From Vibrio gangliei (GTDB lineage Bacteria > Pseudomonadota > Gammaproteobacteria > Enterobacterales > Vibrionaceae), in the NCBI RefSeq assembly GCF_026001925.1, contig NZ_AP021869.1, positions 2,418,001 to 2,482,000 of the forward strand: a stretch of 64,000 nt of DNA, in the 5' to 3' direction. Positions 47,606 to 56,512 of the stretch are shown piece by piece. The translations under genes were made by a program, and so were the position numbers. Below the pieces are notes generated by a model. The model worked only from the letters and a program-made list of their open reading frames with translations, was not told the origin of the DNA and did not search any database. Positions within the stretch are counted from its first letter, which is position 1; each line of letters begins with the position of its first letter.

Positions 47606-48961
47606 ATGGCTAAGCATTTTGATTACATTTGTATCGGTGGTGGCAGTGGCGGTATTGCGTCTGCCAACCGTGCAGCCATGTATGGCGCCAAAGTGGCGTT
47701 AATCGAAGCACAAGACCTAGGTGGCACTTGCGTCAACGTAGGCTGTGTGCCGAAAAAAGTCATGTGGCACGGCGCTCAAATTGCAGAAGCCATGCACCTT
47801 TACGCCAAAGATTACGGTTTTGATGTCGACGTGAAAGGCCTAAATTGGAGCAAGCTAGTCGAAAGCCGCCAAGCCTACATTGGCCGCATTCATCAATCAT
47901 ACGATCGCGTTCTTGGTAACAATAAAGTGGAAGTGATCCGTGGCTTTGCTCACTTTGTAGACAGCAAAACTGTTGAAGTTAACGGCGAGCATTATACTGC
48001 TGATCATATTCTTATCGCTGTCGGTGGCCGCCCAACCATCCCAAATGTACCGGGGGCAGAATACGGTATCGACTCAAACGGTTTCTTTGAACTGAATGAG
48101 CAACCAAAGCGCGTTGCCGTGGTTGGCGCAGGTTATATTGCGGTTGAGATTGCTGGCGTATTACACGCACTCGGCACTGAAACCCATTTATTCGTGCGTA
48201 AAGAATCACCGCTACGCAGCTTCGACCCAATGATCGTTGAAACCTTAGTGGAAGTGATGAACACCGAAGGGCCTACGCTTCATACGCATTCAGTACCCAA
48301 AGAAGTGGTGAAAGAAGCCGATGGCAGTTTGACTCTGCACCTTGAAAACGGTGAAAGCCAAAACGTCGATACGCTTATCTGGGCGATTGGCCGTCACCCA
48401 GCGACCGATGCAATTAATCTTGATGTCACTGGCGTAGAAACCAACGAACGTGGTTACATCAAAGTGGATGAATACCAAGAGACTAATGTTAAAGGCATCT
48501 ACTGTGTTGGCGACATCATGGAAGGCGGTATTGAACTGACTCCGGTAGCGGTTAAAGCAGGTCGTCAATTGTCTGAGCGTTTGTTCAACAACAAACCTGA
48601 AGCCAAAATGGATTACAACCTAGTTCCTACCGTGGTATTTAGCCACCCACCAATTGGCACCATTGGTTTAACGGAACAAGAAGCCAAAGCGCAATATGGT
48701 GAAGACAACGTCAAAGTGTACACTTCTGGCTTTACCGCCATGTACACCGCTGTGACGGCTCACCGTCAGCCTTGCAAAATGAAGCTGGTTTGTGCTGGAG
48801 ACGATGAAAAAGTGGTTGGCCTACACGGCATTGGTTTCACGGTAGATGAAATGATCCAAGGCTTTGCGGTTGCCATGAAGATGGGCGCAACCAAAGCTGA
48901 CTTTGACTCCGTAGTTGCCATTCACCCAACTGGTAGTGAAGAATTTGTGACTATGCGATAA
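47606..48961 (+). CDS. gor: Glutathione-disulfide reductase
   Basis: NADPH-dependent flavoenzyme that keeps glutathione reduced in the cytoplasm. The product has 451 residues (450 in E. coli). The redox-active disulfide is in [13 protein letters not shown] (about 38-50). Other motifs are the FAD fold [15 protein letters not shown] (about 9-23), the NADPH fold [13 protein letters not shown] (about 171-183), YCVGDIMEG (about 300-308) and the C-terminal catalytic HPTGSEEF (about 440-447). GGAGA precedes the ATG. It has its own terminator. Confidence 0.97.
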   Translation: MAKHFDYICIGGGSGGIASANRAAMYGAKVALIEAQDLGGTCVNVGCVPKKVMWHGAQIAEAMHLYAKDYGFDVDVKGLNWSKLVESRQAYIGRIHQSYDRVLGNNKVEVIRGFAHFVDSKTVEVNGEHYTADHILIAVGGRPTIPNVPGAEYGIDSNGFFELNEQPKRVAVVGAGYIAVEIAGVLHALGTETHLFVRKESPLRSFDPMIVETLVEVMNTEGPTLHTHSVPKEVVKEADGSLTLHLENGESQNVDTLIWAIGRHPATDAINLDVTGVETNERGYIKVDEYQETNVKGIYCVGDIMEGGIELTPVAVKAGRQLSERLFNNKPEAKMDYNLVPTVVFSHPPIGTIGLTEQEAKAQYGEDNVKVYTSGFTAMYTAVTAHRQPCKMKLVCAGDDEKVVGLHGIGFTVDEMIQGFAVAMKMGATKADFDSVVAIHPTGSEEFVTMR

Positions 48962-48989
48962 CCTTTAATCGCTAACGCTTTATTTAAGC

Positions 48990-49018
48990 AAGCCTCACAA
49001 TTCAAGTGGGGCTTTTTT
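48990..49018 (+). terminator. Terminator of gor
   Basis: AAGCCTCAC pairs with GTGGGGCTT (one G-U pair) around a 7-base loop and is followed by a T-run. Confidence 0.88.
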
Positions 49019-49193
49019 CTATTTCTCACCCGTTGAATAAAACACCAACAGTGACAGTGGTCACATAAAAGAGCATTATCCGCATTTAATTTAAGGTTAT
49101 TACGATTCTCTTCGGATATCCTGACAAGATGTAACCCATATATGAAATGGGAAATGCTACTTTAACCTGCTAAAAGTGCAGACAAAGTAGCTA

Positions 49194-49322
49194 GGGTCTG
49201 TTGACCTTTCGTGGTTAAATTTTGTTCGCGATAAAAGCGTTTTAGGCAAGGCAAGTCGATTGTAACCTAGTTATTCTAAGTAAATGAGACTTAACGAAGC
49301 ATAAAACGCTTTTAGCCGACCC
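49194..49322. repeat. Palindromic repeat-like element in gor-OMP gap
   Basis: Inverted repeats are nested: an outer GGGTC / GACCC and an inner perfect 12-bp pair AAAAGCGTTTTA (49233-49244) / TAAAACGCTTTT (49302-49313). It has no coding capacity. It looks like a MITE- or REP-type element. Only one copy is in this window, so repetition is inferred. It occupies much of the 491-base gap; the remainder shows only the gor terminator and AT-rich DNA. Confidence 0.6.
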
Positions 49323-49452
49323 CTTCGGGCACCGGTTTAGGCGGGATAGAAAACAATTCTTATTTATGCTTAATACGCGTTTTTAATCGCTTTTTTTCTG
49401 GATTAACATAAAATCAACGTTAGAACAGAAATCGCTAGGATCTTACATATTC

Positions 49453-50094
49453 ATGTTCATTTTGCTTTTTTCGTTACTCTCGTATTGGACAGGAACGCCA
49501 ATTACGAGTTTAACCAATCCAGATTATCGCGCCTATAATTCGCCTTATAATTACAACCATTTACAAATAGGTGCGGGCTGGCAAACCGATGGCTTAGACA
49601 TCAAATTAGCGGGCAGCTATATGCTGAATGAAAACTGGATTTTAACCGGCCATTACCAAAACTATTTTTTGCACGATGGTGATTTCCCAACGGGTAAAGA
49701 CGCGTACGGTTCTAAATTTAACCAAAGCGATTTTGCGATAGGCAGTTTATATCGTATCCCAATCACCCCCTCTTTAGACTGGGTGATGGGCGGCCAATTA
49801 AGTTATGACTGGTATAAAGATCGCGATTCAAGTTCTACCGCGGATCAAATTGTGGGAATTGATTATGACGACCACAGTGTCGGTATACGCGGCTTAACTG
49901 GCGTTCGTTATGCCTTAACCGATAAGATTGATGTCGGGGCCGATATCGGTGCTAAATACGCTTATGACCGCACCTATCTACAAACTTCGGCCGAATTAAA
50001 CTACTACTTCACTGAAAATATCGCTTTAGGCGGGCAAGCCAGTTACGACGACCACGATGGTCATATTGGTTTTTATATTCGCGTTTCAAACTAA
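49453..50094 (+). CDS. Unrecognised outer-membrane beta-barrel-like protein
   Basis: Protein of 213 residues, family not recognised. From about residue 35 it alternates hydrophobic and polar residues in strands that often end in aromatics (HLQIGAGWQ, LAGSYMLNENW, WVMGGQLSYDWY, GLTGVRYALTD, IGFYIRVSN), as in 8- to 10-strand outer-membrane barrels. The N-terminus is a weak signal peptide, and the only nearby ribosome site (AGGA) lies 12 bases upstream, so the start is uncertain or the leader is degraded. A hairpin (GCAGCTGA / TCAGCTGC, 50111-50135) follows the gene. A second surface-type gene lies downstream. Confidence 0.6.
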   Translation: MFILLFSLLSYWTGTPITSLTNPDYRAYNSPYNYNHLQIGAGWQTDGLDIKLAGSYMLNENWILTGHYQNYFLHDGDFPTGKDAYGSKFNQSDFAIGSLYRIPITPSLDWVMGGQLSYDWYKDRDSSSTADQIVGIDYDDHSVGIRGLTGVRYALTDKIDVGADIGAKYAYDRTYLQTSAELNYYFTENIALGGQASYDDHDGHIGFYIRVSN

Positions 50095-50110
50095 CGTCTT
50101 CATACGCTAT

Positions 50111-50135
50111 GCAGCTGATGACTCCTCTCAGCTGC
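50111..50135 (+). terminator. Hairpin after beta-barrel gene
   Basis: A perfect 8-bp stem GCAGCTGA / TCAGCTGC has a 9-base loop. The T-run is poor, so termination is uncertain. Confidence 0.45.
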
Positions 50136-50375
50136 TAACGACTTTTCCTCTCATTATTCATTACTGCAATTTTCAACCTAGTTCAAAAGTTCACTAAACT
50201 GTAAATATTTCCATCATTCAGCAAGTAATTGTGTGTAATTGTTGTAAAGATTCATTACCATTACAGCACGGACTAAAACATTACATTGATAAACTCTATC
50301 GAGCTTAACCGAGACGATGACGGTTAATTCCATCCATTTTGATATATTCTCAAATAGAAATTACGGATAAGATCT

Positions 50376-51503
50376 ATGTTGCTGTCACCTCGCCACATCA
50401 CTCACCTAGCTAAAACTGCGCGTTTCTCTGTAACCGCATGCAGCTTATGCTTAGCCATAGGTTCTGCGCACGCAGCCAGTAAAATTGGCGAGGTTGAAAC
50501 CGTTCCTCAAGCGAATACGCCAACGGCGGTGCCGATTACCACTCCACCAAAGGCTGAGCCTCAACCAAATGGGCCTGCGGATAAAGCAAAAGTGTGGGAT
50601 CATATTTTACCCATTGGCGGTGAAGTGGCGATCATCAATGGCTATGATTTACCGCTGCCTTTTGGGGTCAGTTTCCTTTACAGCTACATAGCGCAAGATC
50701 AAGAAATCAGTAATATGAAAGTCGGTTATGGCGGCGAACCTAATATCAATATCGACTTTTTTTCCTTTGACCGCTTTCGTACCAAAACTAACACGCCACA
50801 ACTAAAGTTTGATGCGTGGGTTCTGCCATTCTTAAACGTATTTGCCACCATCGGACACATCAAAGGCACTATTGATATTCACATGAGCATGCCCAAAGGC
50901 AGCGTGGTCACCAGCGATCCCGTTACTAATGCGATTAATGATGGCATTCAAGCTTACTGCGCCAAAAACCCGTTTAAGTGTAAAGCTGGTAGTGCGCTAC
51001 TGCCTGATCAAAAACCGGATATTTTTAATGGTGAACCTTGGCGTTTAAATGCAGAAGCACATGTCGAAGGTTACAACTATAGCTTAGGTGCAATGCTGGC
51101 TGGCGCTAATGGTAACTGGTTTTACACCATGCCAATTGTTTATACTCAAACCGAAATGAAGAAAACCAATGTCAGTGGCGGCACCTTAAACATTCAACCT
51201 CGCGTAGGCTATAACTTCGACCTTCCGTATAAGATGAATCTAAACCTGTATACCGGCTTAAGCTACATGGATATTCAGCAAACCATTAAGGGTGGATTTA
51301 ACTTAGAAACCATGGAGTCAACCCAAGACTACGATGCGCCACATACTATTTCTTTCGATGTTCATCAAGAAAACAAAGATAAATACGCAGGTATTCTAGG
51401 CTTTAACGTCAATGTGAATAAATACTTCTCAGCGGCAATGGAATACACCGGCGTGATAGGCGATCGTCGTCAGTTTATTTTAATGGTGAATGGACGCTTC
51501 TAA
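50376..51503 (+). CDS. Unrecognised outer-membrane-type protein with signal peptide
   Basis: Protein of 375 residues, family not recognised. A signal peptide of about 33 residues ends IGSAHAAS. A Pro/Thr-rich stretch follows (about 45-68), then a body rich in amphipathic strands, including PFGVSFLYSYIAQ, FDAWVLPFLNVFATIG, LNLYTGLSYM, and a C-terminal strand ending in Phe (FILMVNGRF). The terminal aromatic and strand pattern fit an outer-membrane barrel. One possible disulfide is seen (two Cys near residues 189-196, YCAKNPFKC). A 5' hairpin TTAACCG / CGGTTAA (50305-50327) lies upstream. The stop is followed one base later by a TTCGAGT heptad array. Confidence 0.6.
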   Translation: MLLSPRHITHLAKTARFSVTACSLCLAIGSAHAASKIGEVETVPQANTPTAVPITTPPKAEPQPNGPADKAKVWDHILPIGGEVAIINGYDLPLPFGVSFLYSYIAQDQEISNMKVGYGGEPNINIDFFSFDRFRTKTNTPQLKFDAWVLPFLNVFATIGHIKGTIDIHMSMPKGSVVTSDPVTNAINDGIQAYCAKNPFKCKAGSALLPDQKPDIFNGEPWRLNAEAHVEGYNYSLGAMLAGANGNWFYTMPIVYTQTEMKKTNVSGGTLNIQPRVGYNFDLPYKMNLNLYTGLSYMDIQQTIKGGFNLETMESTQDYDAPHTISFDVHQENKDKYAGILGFNVNVNKYFSAAMEYTGVIGDRRQFILMVNGRF

Positions 51504-51504
51504 G

Positions 51505-51566
51505 TTCGAGTTTCGAGTTTCGAGTTTCGAGTTTCGAGTTTCGAGTTTCGAGTTTCGAGTTTCGAG
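51505..51566. repeat. 8.9 x 7-bp perfect tandem array (TTCGAGT)
   Basis: Eight exact TTCGAGT units plus TTCGAG start one base after the stop codon of the outer-membrane-type gene and end just before its terminator. The same heptad recurs at 54750-54805. Confidence 0.95.
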
Positions 51567-51573
51567 AAAAGGT

Positions 51574-51607
51574 AAACCTTGCTCATAGGTACGAGCAAGG
51601 TTTTTTT
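51574..51607. terminator. Terminator between OMP gene and oxidoreductase
   Basis: AAACCTTGCTC pairs with GAGCAAGGTTT around an 8-base loop, followed by seven T on the plus strand. Confidence 0.92.
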
Positions 51608-51618
51608 ATATTGGAAGA

Positions 51619-52599
51619 TTATTGATCGGTAGGAAAAACCACACCGGTTTGCTTACGTACTTCAGTTGTAATACGCGATACGCCAAGTGCACGCGCTTTG
51701 GCTTTTTGACACAATTTGCCTTGCTTAATTTGCTCTGCAAACACGCTCGCTTCATAGGTCATGGTGTTTTCCACTTGTGGCACTTCAAAACGCATCGGCT
51801 CTTCACCACGCAGTTTTAAAATCACATGATCACACTCAGAAATGTGCTCAATAATCATCGAGCCCGCTTCACCTTGAATCTCACTTGGAATATTCGAATC
51901 TGACACTTTTGAGTGCGACAACACCACGTCTTGATCGTCGTAACTTAAAATGACCGTACCGTGTGCATCCACGCCGGAATCAAGTAAGTGGGCACTCGCT
52001 TTGACGCTTTTTGGCTCGCCAAATAAGGCTACTGAGCTCGATACACAGTAAAAACCAATGTCCATAATCGAGCCATTTGAGAAAGCAGGATTAAAAGTAT
52101 TTGGGTTTTCACCATCGAGGTAACGTTGGTAACGCGACGAATATTGGCAGTAGTTAATGAAGGTTTTGTGCACACGGCCTAACTTAGGTAGGTGCTCATG
52201 AATTAGGGCAAAGTTCGGCAGATATTCGGTTTTGAACGCTTCAAATAGCACCACGTTATTCGCTTCTGCCACTTGGTACATGTGCTCAGCTTGGGTAATG
52301 TTCGACGCAATCGGCTTTTCACAAATCACATGTTTGCCATGTTCGAGCATCAAAACACTTTGCTCATAATGCAATGAGTTTGGGCTGGCAATGTACACTG
52401 CATCAAACGCATCACTTTGTGCCATGGCCTGTAGATCGGTAAAACATTCTGCTTGAGAATTAAATGGCGCGGCAAATTCAGCTGCCTTAGCTGCGTCTCG
52501 AGAATAGACCGCGGTGAGTTCGAATTCTTTAACTTCCAGTGCAGCTTGTACAAAGCGCTCTGTGATCCAGTTGGTGCCGATAATTGCCAAACGTAGCAT
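51619..52599 (-). CDS. Gfo/Idh/MocA family NAD(P)-dependent oxidoreductase
   Basis: Predicted cytoplasmic sugar or polyol dehydrogenase of 326 residues. The N-terminal Rossmann fold reads LRLAIIGTNWITERFVQAA (about 2-20). The family motif CEKPIASN (about 93-100) holds the Lys that contacts the nicotinamide. The C-terminal alpha/beta domain keeps SNGSIMDIGFYCVSSS (about 173-188). GGAG lies nine bases before the ATG. The substrate is not predictable. It lies downstream of the ABC operon but beyond that operon's terminator, so it is probably separate. Confidence 0.88.
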   Translation of the reverse strand: MLRLAIIGTNWITERFVQAALEVKEFELTAVYSRDAAKAAEFAAPFNSQAECFTDLQAMAQSDAFDAVYIASPNSLHYEQSVLMLEHGKHVICEKPIASNITQAEHMYQVAEANNVVLFEAFKTEYLPNFALIHEHLPKLGRVHKTFINYCQYSSRYQRYLDGENPNTFNPAFSNGSIMDIGFYCVSSSVALFGEPKSVKASAHLLDSGVDAHGTVILSYDDQDVVLSHSKVSDSNIPSEIQGEAGSMIIEHISECDHVILKLRGEEPMRFEVPQVENTMTYEASVFAEQIKQGKLCQKAKARALGVSRITTEVRKQTGVVFPTDQ

Positions 52600-52660
52600 G
52601 CGTTGCTCCTTTACCTCTTCTATTTCTCAATAACTTCAATTGAGGCCAAATCCAAATACA

Positions 52661-52697
52661 CAAAAAAGAAAACCGTAGAAGTCTCCCTCTACGGTTT
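52661..52697 (-). terminator. Terminator of the ABC transporter operon
   Basis: On the minus strand AAACCGTAGA pairs with TCTACGGTTT around an 8-base loop and is followed by a T-rich run. Confidence 0.88.
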
Positions 52698-52755
52698 GCA
52701 TCATACGTAAGTTTTACTCGCTTGAGTAACCTTTTCCACCTTAAATAGTACGGTG

Positions 52756-53700
52756 TTAACCTTTATACAATTTAGGGTTAAACACATCACGTAACCAGTC
52801 ACCCAGTAGGTTAATCACCAATACAATCGTGACCAGAACAATCCCTGGGAAGGCGGTGATCCACCAAGAACCCGAGAAGATGTAGTTAAAACCAATGCTG
52901 ATCAATGAACCGAGTGATGGTTGATCAACCGGCAAACCTAAGCCCAGGAATGATAATGCCGCTTCCGACATAATCGCATTCGCAATCTGCACGGTTGAAA
53001 TCACCAAGATTGGCGACAAACAGTTTGGCAGAATATGACGGAACATGATGCGAGGTGACCGGAAACCCATCACACGCGCCGCTTCGACGTATTCTTTCTT
53101 CTTCTCAGCCAATACCGATGCACGAATGGTACGCGCGTATTGCGGCCACTCTGCCACACCGATAATTACGATTAACATTAACACCGCATATTCACTGTAA
53201 AACTCACCGCCAAAACTCGCTTTGAAGATAGCAGAAACGATGATCGCCACCATCATGGTTGAGAACGATAATTGCACATCAGCAAAACGCATCAAGAAGC
53301 TATCAATACGGCCACCAAAGTAACCAGCAGATAGCCCAATAATCACGCCGAGGAACAACTGCACCGCCACCGCACAAAAGCCAATCATGAGTGACAATCG
53401 TGAACCGTACAAAATAGTCGAGAAAATATCACGCCCTTGGTCATCAGTACCAAGCCAAAATGCACTGTCACCACCATCCATCCATGATGGAGGCAACTCG
53501 GAATTCATAATATCAATCGAGGTTAAATCGTACGGATTGGTTGGTGCAATCCACGGCGACAAAAATGCGGCCACAAAGAAAGCCAAAAACACTGCAAAGC
53601 TGACCATGGCCACTTTGTCGCGCAAGAAATAGTACAAAAAGTCGGATTGTTTAAAGCGCTCCCAACGACTAGGAGCCACGGTTGAAGTCGTCTGATTCAT
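52756..53700 (-). CDS. Peptide-type ABC transporter permease (OppC/DppC/GsiD class)
   Basis: Inner-membrane permease of 314 residues with six predicted helices: one at the N-terminus (about 32-54) and five in the BPD_transp_1 domain. The EAA loop that docks the ATPase reads EYVEAARVMGFRSPRIMFRHILPN (about 186-209). It pairs with the permease gene directly upstream (two bases between). It is the last gene of the operon ATPase, binding protein, permease B, permease C, the same order as gsiABCD. The substrate is a peptide or glutathione-like molecule (inference). Confidence 0.9.
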   Translation of the reverse strand: MNQTTSTVAPSRWERFKQSDFLYYFLRDKVAMVSFAVFLAFFVAAFLSPWIAPTNPYDLTSIDIMNSELPPSWMDGGDSAFWLGTDDQGRDIFSTILYGSRLSLMIGFCAVAVQLFLGVIIGLSAGYFGGRIDSFLMRFADVQLSFSTMMVAIIVSAIFKASFGGEFYSEYAVLMLIVIIGVAEWPQYARTIRASVLAEKKKEYVEAARVMGFRSPRIMFRHILPNCLSPILVISTVQIANAIMSEAALSFLGLGLPVDQPSLGSLISIGFNYIFSGSWWITAFPGIVLVTIVLVINLLGDWLRDVFNPKLYKG

Positions 53701-53702
53701 GA

Positions 53703-54680
53703 TTATGCTCCTTTCCCTGTAATGTCGACGGTTGGGTTAACCAATCCGTATAACAAATCGACGATGGTATTGGTGACCACAAAGATCAAACCAACGAAGA
53801 TCACGTAAGCGGTAATTAACGGTGTATCAACACGGTTAATCGCTTCAAGGAAAAGAAAACCAGTACCCGGCCACTGGAAAACCGTTTCGGTCAAAATGGT
53901 GTACGCCACCATAGTACCGATTTGTACACCACCCACCGTGAGAACAGGCAGCATGGTGTTTTTCAGTGCGTGTTGGTAGTAAATTTTGTTCATCGCTAAG
54001 CCTTTGGCTTTACAGAACTTAATGTATTCTGAGCCCAACACTTCCAGCATTTCAGAGCGAACCAAGCGAATAAATAATGGCAGCATGATCGAGGCTAAAG
54101 AAATACACGGCAACACTAAGTGCGCTAAGCCATCAAGGGTGAATAAACCAGAATCCCAACCGAGAATATCGCTAGTATCACCACGGCCATACGACGGTAG
54201 CCAGCCCAGTTCAATCGAGAAGATATACATCAACATGATGGCGGTTAAGAACACAGGGATCGAAATACCGATGCTACTCATGGCCATAATGGCTTTGGTA
54301 AAAATGCTTTTCGGGTTAATCGCCGAATACACCCCAAGCGGGATGGAGAGAAACATAATGATGAGCGATGCGCCAAACACCAACTCTAAGGTTGCTGGCA
54401 GCTTTTCTAAAATCACTTGAGCGGCCGGCTTTTTGAAAAAGTAAGATGTGCCAAGATCGCCATGCAAAGCATTAACGACAAAGCGGTGATATTTCACCAC
54501 AAACGGGTCATTTAAGCCCATTTCATCACGAAGAGCATCACGTTCTGCTTGTGAGACAGACTGTCCAACGAGCTCACGCAACGGGTCACCTAGGTTATCC
54601 TGTATGGAAAACGCAACCAAACTGATCACAAACATCACTATCAGTGCCTGAAACAGGCGCTTGACCAGAAACGTAAACAT
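53703..54680 (-). CDS. Peptide-type ABC transporter permease (OppB/DppB/GsiC class)
   Basis: Inner-membrane permease of 325 residues with six helices. The N-terminal FTFLVKRLFQALIVMFVISL and the short NLGDPLRELVG periplasmic segment are typical of DppB-class subunits. The EAA loop reads EYIKFCKAKGLAMNKIYYQHALKN (about 213-236). ATG 54680 is chosen because AAGGGG lies six bases upstream; an in-frame ATG eight codons earlier has none. It is separated from the binding-protein gene by a 169-base gap holding the TTCGAGT array and hairpin. Confidence 0.9.
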   Translation of the reverse strand: MFTFLVKRLFQALIVMFVISLVAFSIQDNLGDPLRELVGQSVSQAERDALRDEMGLNDPFVVKYHRFVVNALHGDLGTSYFFKKPAAQVILEKLPATLELVFGASLIIMFLSIPLGVYSAINPKSIFTKAIMAMSSIGISIPVFLTAIMLMYIFSIELGWLPSYGRGDTSDILGWDSGLFTLDGLAHLVLPCISLASIMLPLFIRLVRSEMLEVLGSEYIKFCKAKGLAMNKIYYQHALKNTMLPVLTVGGVQIGTMVAYTILTETVFQWPGTGFLFLEAINRVDTPLITAYVIFVGLIFVVTNTIVDLLYGLVNPTVDITGKGA

Positions 54681-54732
54681 TTCTTGCCCCTTAAATCCAT
54701 TCAATGCTGAACATTACGGCGTCAGCGAATCC

Positions 54733-54824
54733 ATAGGGCCGCTTCTCGTTTCGAGTTTCGAGTTTCGAGTTTCGAGTTTCGAGTTTCGAGTTTCGAGTTT
54801 CGAGTCGAGAATACGGCCTCTTAT
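54733..54824. repeat. Hairpin-framed 8 x 7-bp array inside the ABC operon
   Basis: Eight exact TTCGAGT heptads (54750-54805) are framed by GGCCGCTTCTCG and CGAGAATACGGCC, which pair. The transcript would form a stem closing over the array, between the binding-protein gene and the permease genes. Confidence 0.88.
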
Positions 54825-54849
54825 TATTATTTTCTAATCACCAAAATGA

Positions 54850-56397
54850 TTATTTTTCGTCAACCACTAGGTCGCCAAAGTATGGGAAGTTCATGCCATT
54901 CACGATTGGAGCAATGTGAACATTAGACTTAGCTGCCCATGCTAGGTTTTCCCAATGTAGAGGAACGAAAGCCGCATCTTTGTACAGAATTTCTTCCACT
55001 TTTTGTAGCTGCTGTGCACGCGATGCTGGATCGGTATTCACGTTCGCTTCAGTGATCAGTTTATCGACTTCAGGGTTTGAGTAGTGACCACAGTTGTACT
55101 GACCTTTACCAGTCTCTTCGTTACGAGTCATGGTTAGGAATTCAGTCAAGTTAGCTGAATCTTCAGTATCTGAGTGCCAACCGATCATCAACATGTCTGC
55201 CGCACACTTATCAAACTCAGGCCAATATTGCGCTTTAGGCATGGTTTTCAAGTCAACTTTGATGCCGATTTTAGACAACATTGCGGCTGTCGCTTGTGCG
55301 ATTTGCGCATCGTTTACGTAACGGTTGTTTGGCGCGATCATGGTCATGCTGAAGCCTTTTTCATAACCGGCTTCTTTCATTAGCTCTTTCGCTTTCGCTA
55401 GGTCATAACGTGGTTTCAGCTCAGGATTGTAACCTGCGTAACCTTCAGGGCTTTGTTGACCAGCTGCGGTCGCGAAACCTTTCATGATGCGTTTCGCGAT
55501 ACCTTCGTTATTGATGGCATACACAATCGCTTGACGAACGCGAGCATCTTTCAATGCTGGGTTGCTTTCTTGGTTCAATTGGAAAGAAATGATACGAGTA
55601 CCCGGTAGTGTCACGAGATCAAAACCTTTCGCATCTTTCACACGTTGTTGGTCGTTTGGTGCAACCGGTGCGATCATATCCACACCACCAGAAAGCAATG
55701 CTGCAACGCGAGTGGCGTTTTCTTTGATTGGTTTCAGCGTTAGGTTATCAACATTACCTTTGCTGTCTTTGTCCCAGTAATCTTTAAAGCGCGTGAAATC
55801 GACTTTGATGCCTTGCTCACGAGCCGATACGATAAATGGACCTGTACCTGATTCATGAGTAGATGCAAATGAGTTACCGTGCTTAACGATTTCACCTTTA
55901 TCTGGTGACTCAGAGTAGAACTTGCTGTCCATTGGGAAAATGTAAGTAGCCGTTTGTAGCACCAATGGGAAGCCTTCTTCGGTTTTAATATCGATGGTGT
56001 AATCATCCACTTTCACCATGTCTGTAAATGGTGTGAAGATACCTTTGAAGTCAGCCGATTTTTGCAAGCGATGGAAAGTCCAAAGTACATCGTCTGCTGT
56101 CATAGTGTTGCCTGAGTGGAATTTTACGCCCTGACGTAGGTGGAAACGCATAGTGTGGTCATCGATACGCTCCCATTTTGTTGCTAAGCGAGGTTCGAAT
56201 TCCAGTGATTGGGTATAGCGAACCAGTGGATCGAACACCATGTGAGAAAGTTGAAGTGTACCACCAGACAATTGCTCTTGTGGGTCAAGTGATACTGGGT
56301 CAGCATCGTAAGCCACGGTAATGTCTGCAGCTAAAGCATTAAAACTCAAACCTGTTGCTGCTAGAGCAAGCGCCAATTTGGTCTTCATCATTTTCAT
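54850..56397 (-). CDS. Peptide-type ABC transporter substrate-binding protein
   Basis: Periplasmic SBP_bac_5 solute receptor of 515 residues. A signal peptide (MKMMKTKLALALAATGLSFN, then ALAA) ends at about residue 24. ATG 56397 has AAGGAG eight bases upstream; the frame extends ten codons further without support. Family patterns: DADPVSLDPQEQLSG (about 31-45), VFDPLVRY (about 53-60), FHLRQGVKFHSGN (about 85-97) and the late cluster 5 DAAFVPLHWEN. It lacks a lipobox Cys, as expected for a free periplasmic receptor. It lies after the ATPase gene and before the permeases. Confidence 0.92.
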   Translation of the reverse strand: MKMMKTKLALALAATGLSFNALAADITVAYDADPVSLDPQEQLSGGTLQLSHMVFDPLVRYTQSLEFEPRLATKWERIDDHTMRFHLRQGVKFHSGNTMTADDVLWTFHRLQKSADFKGIFTPFTDMVKVDDYTIDIKTEEGFPLVLQTATYIFPMDSKFYSESPDKGEIVKHGNSFASTHESGTGPFIVSAREQGIKVDFTRFKDYWDKDSKGNVDNLTLKPIKENATRVAALLSGGVDMIAPVAPNDQQRVKDAKGFDLVTLPGTRIISFQLNQESNPALKDARVRQAIVYAINNEGIAKRIMKGFATAAGQQSPEGYAGYNPELKPRYDLAKAKELMKEAGYEKGFSMTMIAPNNRYVNDAQIAQATAAMLSKIGIKVDLKTMPKAQYWPEFDKCAADMLMIGWHSDTEDSANLTEFLTMTRNEETGKGQYNCGHYSNPEVDKLITEANVNTDPASRAQQLQKVEEILYKDAAFVPLHWENLAWAAKSNVHIAPIVNGMNFPYFGDLVVDEK

Positions 56398-56512
56398 TTG
56401 CATAACTCCTTCATGCGGGAATGACATCCCTTGTTTTTATTTAGAGTGTAATGTTGTGTTTCTACATCTGTGTTGAGTTAGACATGCTCATCGCACACCC
56501 AACGTATTTCCG

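Noticed and set aside
53986..54420. 144-residue plus-strand frame inside the OppB-type permease gene
   Set aside because: Antisense shadow of a membrane protein gene; composition reflects the complementary strand.
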